Below, piece after piece: positions 1 to 5,039 of a stretch of DNA of 14,120 nucleotides. This DNA comes from Candidatus Desantisiibacteriota bacterium (GTDB taxonomy: Bacteria; JACRDZ01). The notes under the pieces were generated by a model. That model worked only from the letters and a program-made list of their open reading frames with translations. It did not search any database and was not told the origin of the DNA. Every line of letters begins with the position of its first letter. Position 1 is the stretch's first letter. Made by a program: the position numbers and the translations under genes. The stretch is taken from NCBI GenBank assembly GCA_016209155.1, contig JACQWU010000134.1, forward strand, positions 1 through 14,120, in the 5' to 3' direction.

Positions 1-368
1 TTATCAAATTCGCGCTGCTTATTTCAGTTGCTATCAGCTTACTTTTAGCAGCAGTACATTTCCTGCGTGACGATCTGGTTTTGTTTGCTGTTATTTATTT
101 GTTTTTACTGGTTATTTTCCTGTTTCTTCATAAACCGGTAACTGTAAAGATAATACAGCCTGCATTAATAATTGCAGCCTGTGAATGGGGAAGAACCACT
201 TTTGTTCTTGTGTCTTTTCGTATTCAAGATGGTGATTCATGGACAAGGCTTGCTATTATACTTCTTAGTGTGGCAAGTTTTACATTCGTGTCAGCATTTG
301 CCTTCCGCAATAAATCTATAAAAGAATTATATGGATCAAAACAGGGTGTTGATGGTACATCCGGATAA
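1..368 (+). CDS. Small integral membrane protein, 5' truncated
   Basis: An open frame runs from the window edge (first full codon at position 3) to a TAA-type stop at 366-368, so the N-terminus is missing. The 121 visible residues contain about four hydrophobic segments. They are separated by a short charged loop (HFLRDD) and by a conserved-looking stretch with Trp and Arg (EWGRTT, then RIQDGDSWTRLA). The C-terminal tail is hydrophilic (KSIKELYGSKQG). I do not recognise a named family; it looks like one of the short conserved membrane proteins of unknown function found in Gram-negative anaerobes. An internal TTG at 81 could be read as a start, but the frame is open and equally hydrophobic upstream, so truncation by the window edge is the better reading. 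It converges with the small minus-strand operon at 429-751 across a shared terminator. Confidence 0.6.
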   Translation, partial: IKFALLISVAISLLLAAVHFLRDDLVLFAVIYLFLLVIFLFLHKPVTVKIIQPALIIAACEWGRTTFVLVSFRIQDGDSWTRLAIILLSVASFTFVSAFAFRNKSIKELYGSKQGVDGTSG

Positions 369-374
369 GTTGAT

Positions 375-413
375 AAAAAAAAGGATACTCTTATTTAGAA
401 AAGTATCCCTTTT
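375..413. terminator. Bidirectional rho-independent terminator
   Basis: A 7-bp perfect stem (GGATACT at 383-389, AGTATCC at 402-408) is flanked by eight A on the left (375-382) and CTTTT on the right. On the minus strand the stem is followed by U8, a strong terminator for the two-gene operon 429-751. On the plus strand it is followed by a short U-run, serving the membrane protein ending at 368. Its position between convergent genes fits this role. Confidence 0.75.
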
Positions 414-428
414 AAATTATATATCTAT

Positions 429-536
429 TTATTTTTTCCTGAAAAGTATCTTTTTTATTCCGTCTAATATCAGACAAATTGTTATAAAAGCCAATAATGA
501 TAAACTTGCATTTGTTCCCGGCGGTAAAGTCGGCAT
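429..536 (-). CDS. 35-residue single-span membrane peptide
   Basis: This short open frame starts at ATG 536-534 with a good Shine-Dalgarno (GGGAG, complement of 544-548) seven bases upstream, and stops with TAA at 431-429. The peptide is short and hydrophilic at the N-terminus (MPTLPPGTNAS), then has one hydrophobic helix (about residues 12-24, with a single Cys at 21), and ends basic (KKILFRKK), suggesting C-in orientation. It begins 17 bases after the stop of the 65-residue gene and ends just before the terminator at 375-413, so the two form a compact operon. No family is recognised. Size and topology are like small accessory subunits of membrane complexes (for example the tiny subunits of terminal oxidases), but nothing here names a partner. 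Confidence 0.6.
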   Translation of the reverse strand: MPTLPPGTNASLSLLAFITICLILDGIKKILFRKK

Positions 537-553
537 AGATTATCTCCCTTTTA

Positions 554-751
554 TTAATGAGCTAAAAAATTTTTTATTTCCACAAACAACTCATTAGCAA
601 CATGATTACCTATATGAGAAAATAATTGCACTAAAAATATAAACATACATATAAACCAAATAAAAGTAACTACTTTTTGTTTAAAACCGGGTTCATGATG
701 TACAATTTCATGATGAGATCCTTCATGTGATTCTGTATGCCCTTCTTCCAT
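554..751 (-). CDS. 65-residue His-rich single-span membrane protein
   Basis: ATG at 751-749 is preceded by a strong Shine-Dalgarno (AAAGGGGGA, complement within 760-768). The first 22 residues are rich in His and Glu (MEEGHTESHEGSHHEIVHHE; seven His including H5, H9, H13, H14, H18 and H19). A hydrophobic helix follows at about residues 29-46, then a short amphipathic tail with more His (HIGNH, LAH end). There is no cleavable signal peptide. The His/Glu cluster next to a membrane span could bind a transition metal, but this is inference and no known family is recognised. A promoter (885-914) lies upstream and the 35-residue membrane peptide follows 17 bases downstream, so the two are probably co-expressed and may act together. 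Confidence 0.7.
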   Translation of the reverse strand: MEEGHTESHEGSHHEIVHHEPGFKQKVVTFIWFICMFIFLVQLFSHIGNHVANELFVEIKNFLAH

Positions 752-780
752 GTTTTATTCCCCCTTTAAATTATTTAATT

Positions 781-848
781 ATGAAGAACCCTATGGCAGC
801 CACAAGGTATCTTCTGTCTCTGATAGGAATTCTTTATTATTTATTTTA
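781..848. repeat. Dispersed hairpin repeat R1, copy 1
   Basis: Copy 1 of a 68-69 bp repeat whose second copy is at 6809-6877 in the same window orientation. The right 41 bases (808-848) match 6837-6877 at 40 of 41 positions, and the left ten bases match exactly. The middle differs in sequence but keeps a hairpin: outer arms GAAGA (783-787) and TCTTC (810-814), then CCT/AGG and TGG/CCA around a CAG loop. It lies in the 5' untranslated region of the small operon, in the reverse sense to that transcript. Confidence 0.75.
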
Positions 849-866
849 GTGCCAATTCATGGCACT
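848..866 (-). other. Hairpin in the leader of the small membrane operon
   Basis: Perfect 6-bp inverted repeat AGTGCC / GGCACT with a 7-base loop. Read on the minus strand it would begin about a dozen bases after the predicted transcript start. The following bases are A-rich rather than U-rich, so it does not look like a terminator. It may stabilise the 5' end; its role is unknown. Confidence 0.4.
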
Positions 867-884
867 TTCAGATAATTTTAAAAT

Positions 885-914
885 AATTTAACATAAAAAG
901 AATAATAAAGTCAA
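885..914 (-). promoter_or_regulatory. Sigma70-type promoter for the 65/35-residue operon
   Basis: On the minus strand, TTGACT (909-914) and TAAATT (885-890) are separated by 18 bases, or TTAAAT one base over by 17. The predicted transcript starts near 878 and has a leader of about 125 bases that includes the hairpin at 848-866 and repeat R1. Confidence 0.5.
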
Positions 915-937
915 GTTTTTTTTACATTTTTTTTATA

Positions 938-2077
938 TTATATAAATTCAATTAAAACATCATTATTTAAATATATTCCCCGTCGTGTCAGCCGCAAAAA
1001 ATCGGGAGTATCTATAATCAATTTTTTTGATACCAATCTTTTAATAGTATCTCCCCATATATCATCAACCTTTATTCCAAAACGCGTATAGAATTCATGT
1101 TTAGACAATCCTTTTATAAGCCGCAAATTTAGCATAATTGCTTCTTTTATTTGTTTTTCTCTTGAAATATATTCTTTTGATAAACCGGCGTTTTCTTTTT
1201 TATTTATCTTTTCTATATAATTTATTATATTTTTTATATTTGATATCCGTCTTTCTCCAATATATGATACCGCACCGGCTCCAAGTCCCAGATATTTTTT
1301 ATTATGCCAGTAAACTAAATTATGTTTGCATTCCCTGTCCGGTATGGAGAAATTAGATATTTCATACTGTCTGTATCCCCGTTTTTTTAAAAAATTAATA
1401 CCATAACGATACATTATAAACTCAGCATCAGGGGATACAATTTCAAGTTCTCCCTGTTTTATTTTACGGGTTATAGACGTTCCATATTCATAAATAAGGC
1501 CGTACATGGAAATATGTTCAGGTCTAAGTTTAACCGCTTCACAGAGTGTCTCCCTCCAACTGCCATATATCTGACCCGGGATAGAAAAAAGAAGATCAAT
1601 ATTAATATTATCAAAACCTGCTTTCCGCGCAAGTTTAAATGAATTGTAGACATCCTCTTTTGAATGAACTCGTCCCAAAACTTTCAATAAAACCGGATTG
1701 AAAGTTTGAACTCCCATACTAAGGCGCGTAACACCCGATTCTTTCAATATTTTTATTTTTTCCGCTGATAATGTTCCGGGATTGGCTTCAATGGTGACTT
1801 CTATATTATTCTCCCATAAAAAAAAAGTTTTAACAACTGTCAAAAGCTCTTCGAGAGCTTTTTCAGTTAATATGGTCGGAGTCCCGCCGCCGATATATAT
1901 AGAAAAAATATTTTTCCCTGCATGGTCTCTGCTTTTTATTTCAATTTCTTTTTTCAAAGCTTTTATATATCTATCCGCTAAATACGGATCAAATAAAGAG
2001 GAATTGAAATTACAATAATTACATCGTGCGGCACAAAATGGAATATGGATATAAAGCCCGATAGAATTTTCTTCCAT
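938..2077 (-). CDS. hemW: HemW-type radical SAM protein (haem chaperone)
   Basis: A 379-residue protein with the radical SAM cluster motif CX3CX2C (C15, C19, C22 in IPFCAARCNYC), the glycine-rich SAM-binding GGGTPT (63-68), and the HemW/HemN-like C-terminal part with HNLVYWHNKKYLGLGAGA. Length and the IHIPFC start match HemW, formerly annotated as oxygen-independent coproporphyrinogen III oxidase. HemW proteins carry a [4Fe-4S] cluster and bind haem for insertion into target proteins rather than oxidising coproporphyrinogen. True HemN is longer and has an additional N-terminal region. Start ATG 2077-2075 has a weak upstream AGGA. It lies 48 bases downstream of the iscS-like gene on the same strand and is probably co-transcribed with it. 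The multihaem cytochrome elsewhere in the window shows that the cell uses haem. Confidence 0.88.
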   Translation of the reverse strand: MEENSIGLYIHIPFCAARCNYCNFNSSLFDPYLADRYIKALKKEIEIKSRDHAGKNIFSIYIGGGTPTILTEKALEELLTVVKTFFLWENNIEVTIEANPGTLSAEKIKILKESGVTRLSMGVQTFNPVLLKVLGRVHSKEDVYNSFKLARKAGFDNINIDLLFSIPGQIYGSWRETLCEAVKLRPEHISMYGLIYEYGTSITRKIKQGELEIVSPDAEFIMYRYGINFLKKRGYRQYEISNFSIPDRECKHNLVYWHNKKYLGLGAGAVSYIGERRISNIKNIINYIEKINKKENAGLSKEYISREKQIKEAIMLNLRLIKGLSKHEFYTRFGIKVDDIWGDTIKRLVSKKLIIDTPDFLRLTRRGIYLNNDVLIEFI

Positions 2078-2125
2078 ATTTTATATTATCCTTATTCCTT
2101 AATCTCAAATTTCAAATCTAAAATT

Positions 2126-3277
2126 CTAAAGCGGCGAGAGATCTCTTAATTTTTTCACTGTTAGTCCTGCGGCCACTGCCACTTTTTCAACCTGTTCTGT
2201 ATTATTAGAATGTCCAAGTGTTAAAACCATTGAACCATGGGCTTCCTCATGTTTTAATCCTATTGCCAGCAGCACATGAGAAGCCTGAAGTGTTTTAGAT
2301 GTACAGGCTGAGCCTGTGGCAATCTGGATATTATACATATCCATATAAAGCAATATACTTTCACCTTCTATACGGGTAAACCTAAAACTTGCATGATGAG
2401 GAAGTCTATCTGTCGGATGACCTGTCAGATAGGATTCCTCAATTTTTAAAATCTCTTTTACCAGACTATTTCGTATTTCTTTTAATCTTGCGCTTTCTTT
2501 TTCCATCTCATCTTTTGCTATTCTTGCCGCCTCTCCCATTCCCGCAATAGCAAATAAATTCTCTGTTCCTGATCTTAATCCGCGTTCCTGTCCGCCGCCC
2601 GGCATAACTGTTTGTATTTTTACTCCGGGTTTAACATATAATGCTCCTGCACCCAAAGGCCCGTATATATCGGTTGAAGATAATGTTAATAAATCTATCC
2701 CGTCCTTCTGTACATCAATCGGGATACGTCCTGCACTGGCGGTGGCATCCACATGCAGATAAACACCGCGATCATGAACTATTTTGCTCACCTTGTCTAT
2801 AGGCTCAATTGTCCCGATTTCATTATTTGCGTGCATTACTGAGGTTATTATTGTATCTTTACTCAAAGTATCTTCAAGCTTCTTAAGATCAATAACACCA
2901 TATGAATCAACAGGAACGAGATTTAATTGAAAACCATTTTTTGTAAGATCTTTCATTGGATTTAAAACTGACATATGTTCAATTGCGCTTGCCGCAACTT
3001 TTTTACCGATTGATAAATTTCTAAGCGCTGTACCCCTTATCGCAAGATTATTTGACTCTGTCGCACCTCCGGTAAAAATAATACATTCCGGATTTTCCGC
3101 ATTAATAAGTCTTGCAACATGCTCTCTGGCGTTTTCTATCCCTCTTCTTGCCATAACTCCCTGTGAATGACGCGATGAAGGATTACCGAAACCATTTGTC
3201 AAATAATGTTCAGCAAACTCCGCTACTCTTTTATCAACAGGCATTGATGAACCATGATCCATATATATTTTTTCCAT
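2126..3277 (-). CDS. IscS/NifS-like protein lacking the PLP lysine
   Basis: A 383-residue fold-type I aminotransferase-like protein of the IscS/NifS group. Recognisable blocks are GNPSSRHSQG (31-40), GGATESNN (70-77), IEH (99-101), HANNEIGTIEP (149-159), HVDAT (175-179), GGGQERGLRSGTEN (227-240) and the catalytic-loop ATGSACTS (320-327, Cys325). The block that normally reads S-x-H-K-x-Y-G-P reads SSTDIYGP here, so Asp203 stands where the PLP-forming Lys should be. The usual Gln after HVDAT is Ala180, and the conserved Arg of the S-I-R-x-S-x-G block is Val351 (GSMVLTLG). It is therefore unlikely to be a normal PLP cysteine desulfurase. Archaeoglobus fulgidus IscS, as I recall, has the same Lys-to-Asp change and uses its loop Cys as a cluster ligand with IscU. 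Shine-Dalgarno GAGGTGAT precedes ATG 3277. Neighbours are tusA-like upstream and hemW downstream; no iscU is in the window. Confidence 0.85.
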   Translation of the reverse strand: MEKIYMDHGSSMPVDKRVAEFAEHYLTNGFGNPSSRHSQGVMARRGIENAREHVARLINAENPECIIFTGGATESNNLAIRGTALRNLSIGKKVAASAIEHMSVLNPMKDLTKNGFQLNLVPVDSYGVIDLKKLEDTLSKDTIITSVMHANNEIGTIEPIDKVSKIVHDRGVYLHVDATASAGRIPIDVQKDGIDLLTLSSTDIYGPLGAGALYVKPGVKIQTVMPGGGQERGLRSGTENLFAIAGMGEAARIAKDEMEKESARLKEIRNSLVKEILKIEESYLTGHPTDRLPHHASFRFTRIEGESILLYMDMYNIQIATGSACTSKTLQASHVLLAIGLKHEEAHGSMVLTLGHSNNTEQVEKVAVAAGLTVKKLRDLSPL

Positions 3278-3320
3278 AATATCACCTCTTATTATTCAAA
3301 TGTCGGGTTTTTAGACTGAA

Positions 3321-3374
3321 GACTGAAGTCTATTAGTTATTATGCATAATTTGTTCCTAAAAGCTTTCCGCCTT
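3321..3374. repeat. Dispersed hairpin repeat R2, copy A
   Basis: This 54-bp stretch aligns without gaps to 10211-10264, with about 40 of 54 identical bases by hand count. It sits in the 105-base gap between the tusA-like and iscS-like genes. The centre is a perfect 12-base palindrome (ATTATGCATAAT, 3339-3350). The left end has a tandem GACTGAAG at 3313-3328. The right inverted end seen in the other copy is not preserved. Confidence 0.6.
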
Positions 3375-3382
3375 TTATTTAT

Positions 3383-3628
3383 TTATTTTTTTATCTTTTT
3401 AATTAAAAAAGTAAACTCTGCTCCTTTTTTCTCAAATTTTATAATCTCATGTCCTGCCCTCTTTGCCCATCGCTTAATATCCTCCTCTGCCGCAGGGTCA
3501 TCTGCGAGTACTTTTAGTATTTCTCCCTGTTTAAGTTCATCCATCTTTTCTCTTGTCATTGCAATCGGCATAGGACAATAATAACCCACACAATCCATTT
3601 CCGCATTATATATTATATCTTCATCCAT
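3383..3628 (-). CDS. TusA/SirA-family sulfur carrier protein
   Basis: An 81-residue protein with the family's CPxP motif (C18-P-M-P21 in YYCPMPIAMTREKM) following a beta strand, then LKQGEILKVLADDPAAEEDIKRWAKRAGHE, which is the usual beta-alpha-beta arrangement of TusA-like proteins. The Cys of CPxP carries persulfide in TusA and passes sulfur on to partners. A second Cys (C13) lies five residues before it. Length is normal for the family. ATG 3628 is preceded by GGGGGAA. It is the first gene of a minus-strand cluster with the iscS-like gene and hemW, and a promoter lies about 100 bases upstream (3733-3762). In bacteria TusA normally receives sulfur from IscS; here the neighbouring IscS lacks its key Lys, so the sulfur source may differ. 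Its exact subfamily (TusA, YedF or YeeD) cannot be set from this sequence. Confidence 0.88.
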   Translation of the reverse strand: MDEDIIYNAEMDCVGYYCPMPIAMTREKMDELKQGEILKVLADDPAAEEDIKRWAKRAGHEIIKFEKKGAEFTFLIKKIKK

Positions 3629-3732
3629 AAGAATTCCCCCATAAAAAGCTGAAACCTGAAAGCTAAATAGTTACCATACAGCAATCATTATTATATATTT
3701 TATGAAATTTGTAAACTATTTAATTATAATAT

Positions 3733-3762
3733 ATTATACTCTCTTGTTATTTGATTGTTCAA
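3733..3762 (-). promoter_or_regulatory. Candidate promoter for the tusA-iscS-hemW cluster
   Basis: On the minus strand TTGAAC (3757-3762) and TATAAT (3733-3738) are 18 bases apart. The implied start near 3726 gives a leader of about 100 bases before the tusA-like ATG. The region is AT-rich, so chance matches are possible; a weaker alternative is TTTACA at 3710-3715 with AATAAT at 3687-3692. Confidence 0.45.
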
Positions 3763-3839
3763 AATGAAGATTCATGGAAAGAGGTTATTGCATCAGGATA
3801 AATTTATTTCACTTGCAACTTGAAAAATAACTAAGAACC

Positions 3840-3969
3840 GGGGCTGTTTAAAAAGGTACAAAAACCACTTTTTCGTCATTCCTGCGAAGGCAGTAATCCA
3901 GCATTGAAGCCATTGTTCAAAAAACCAGATTCCGCATCAAGACAGAATGACACCTTTTTGGACAGCCCC
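3840..3969. mobile_element. 130-bp MITE-like element with terminal inverted repeats
   Basis: The left end GGGGCTGTTTAAAAAGGT (3840-3857) and the reverse complement of the right end GGGGCTGTCCAAAAAGGT (3952-3969) agree at 16 of 18 bases. The interior has no gene, but its CGTCATTCCTGCGAAGGCAG and GATTCCGCATCAAGACAGAATGAC-like halves form a second, imperfect inverted repeat. The flanks read AGAACC and AGAATC, a possible imperfect 6-bp target duplication. The GGGGCTGT ends resemble those of DDE-type insertion sequences, so this may be a non-autonomous derivative. It lies between the carbonic anhydrase 3' end and the tusA-like promoter region. Apart from this element and that promoter I see nothing in the 3629-4020 gap. 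Confidence 0.6.
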
Positions 3970-4020
3970 AGAATCTTCTGCTTCTCTTTGGAATTATTTA
4001 TATAGATGTGCTATTACTGC

Positions 4021-4662
4021 TTATTTTTTAAATTCCACATGCCCGTCTTTTAAAAAATATTTTGCGCTTACTATTTTAAATTTTCCTTCTTTAACAAGAC
4101 CCGCAATAATTGAGCTTTCTTCTGTTACACGTTTTACCATAACATTTGCATTTTCAACTATAGTTTTTTCAACCATATTATCCTTTTCACCGGCTTTTTC
4201 CATAGCTTCTACAGCAGGTTTTATCGCATTTAACATTGCTGTTATATTAATACTTTCATTGGTATGATTAACAGCGGCAGTAACTGCACCGCATTTTTCA
4301 TGTCCCATTACGATTAAAAGTTTTGCTCCTAAATGAGCAGCCGCATACTCAATACTGCCTAAAACTATCGGATCAATCACATTTCCCGCAGTTCTTATAA
4401 TAAATATTTCGCCCAATCCTGCATCAAATATATATTCCGGCACTACACGGGAATCAGAACAAGAAAGAATAATTGCGTATGGTTTTTGTCCTGTATAGAC
4501 TTCTTCTAATTTACTTAAAGCAGTATCAGGGGATACCCCTTCTTCTGAGTGATGTCCACTGCTGTGTCCTGATACTTCCTTCTCATTCGCTAAAACAAAT
4601 GAATTTAAAGATACAACTAATACTAAAACCAGCCAACAATTTTTTAAAACGTACTTTTTCAT
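4021..4662 (-). CDS. Secreted beta-class carbonic anhydrase
   Basis: This 213-residue protein interconverts CO2 and bicarbonate. A signal peptide (MKK, hydrophobic core about residues 9-24, ALA-like end VLANE) indicates export to the periplasm. The zinc-site motifs of beta carbonic anhydrases are complete: Cys68-x-Asp70-x-Arg72 (CSDSR) and His121-x-x-Cys124 (HEKCGA). RTAGNVIDP and GSIEYAA lie between them. After the signal there is a short His-containing linker (GHSSGHHSEEG, 32-42). Only about seven residues separate SPDTALSKL from GQKPYAI. In the family as I know it this stretch holds a longer arm with a GNxRF motif, so about 20-30 residues seem to be missing. ATG 4662 has AAAGGAGG upstream. 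It seems monocistronic with its own promoter (4724-4752). Confidence 0.88.
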   Translation of the reverse strand: MKKYVLKNCWLVLVLVVSLNSFVLANEKEVSGHSSGHHSEEGVSPDTALSKLEEVYTGQKPYAIILSCSDSRVVPEYIFDAGLGEIFIIRTAGNVIDPIVLGSIEYAAAHLGAKLLIVMGHEKCGAVTAAVNHTNESINITAMLNAIKPAVEAMEKAGEKDNMVEKTIVENANVMVKRVTEESSIIAGLVKEGKFKIVSAKYFLKDGHVEFKK

Positions 4663-4723
4663 AGCTAAAATCCTCCTTTTAAGATTTTTTGAAAATTTAA
4701 AAAATAATATATCACAAAAATAA

Positions 4724-4752
4724 ATTTTATGGTATTAATTTAATGTATGCAA
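4724..4752 (-). promoter_or_regulatory. Candidate promoter for the carbonic anhydrase
   Basis: On the minus strand TTGCAT (4747-4752) and TAAAAT (4724-4729) are separated by 17 bases, about 60 bases upstream of ATG 4662. Confidence 0.45.
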
Positions 4753-4894
4753 ATCAATTAAAATTAATAAAGCTAAAAACCGGTGCCGGATTTTAAAATG
4801 CATAAAAAATGGCTAAAAGAAAATCATCGGGCAATGGATATTTAAACCAATCAAACAAATCAATTTATGCAAAAATCTCAATCCTCTGCGTTGC

Positions 4895-4914
4895 TGGCGA
4901 ATTACCATTCGCCA
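4895..4914. other. Intergenic hairpin in the 4663-5039 gap
   Basis: A perfect 8-bp inverted repeat TGGCGAAT / ATTCGCCA with a TACC loop. Its local base composition is more GC-rich than the surroundings. There is no U-run, so it is not a classical terminator; it may be part of a dispersed repeat or a REP-like element. Besides this hairpin and the promoters on each side I see no gene in the gap. Confidence 0.45.
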
Positions 4915-4997
4915 ATTCTTAAAGTATAAGCTAAAAAAATGTTTTTATTGAAATTATAAACAATAAAAATAGATAGCATGTTAAACCAATAATAAGG

Positions 4998-5003
4998 TAT
5001 AAT
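4998..5003 (+). promoter_or_regulatory. Candidate -10 box for the DUF262 gene
   Basis: A perfect TATAAT lies 36 bases upstream of ATG 5040. No convincing -35 hexamer is found at 16-18 bases, so this is only a candidate. Confidence 0.35.
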
Positions 5004-5039
5004 AATATTTGAAATTACTAAATGTTCTGGAGGTATCAT

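Noticed and set aside
331-597. Plus-strand open frame of 88 codons overlapping the end of the first gene
   Set aside because: It crosses the terminator at 375-413 and overlaps two minus-strand small genes with better Shine-Dalgarno sites; it has no ribosome site of its own.
781-848. Repeat R1 as a riboswitch or a conserved small peptide (an open frame of 22 codons starts at ATG 781)
   Set aside because: The two copies lie in opposite senses relative to their downstream genes, and a 1-base length difference breaks the peptide frame, so neither a cis-acting riboswitch nor a conserved peptide fits.
2096-2125. AT-rich near-repeat CAAATTTCAAATCTAAAATT between iscS-like and hemW genes
   Set aside because: It is simple-sequence-like and too short and degenerate to call a repeat or a terminator from one copy.
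3947-4267. Plus-strand frame of 106 codons across the MITE end and carbonic anhydrase
   Set aside because: It is mostly antisense to a gene with intact catalytic motifs and starts inside the mobile element.
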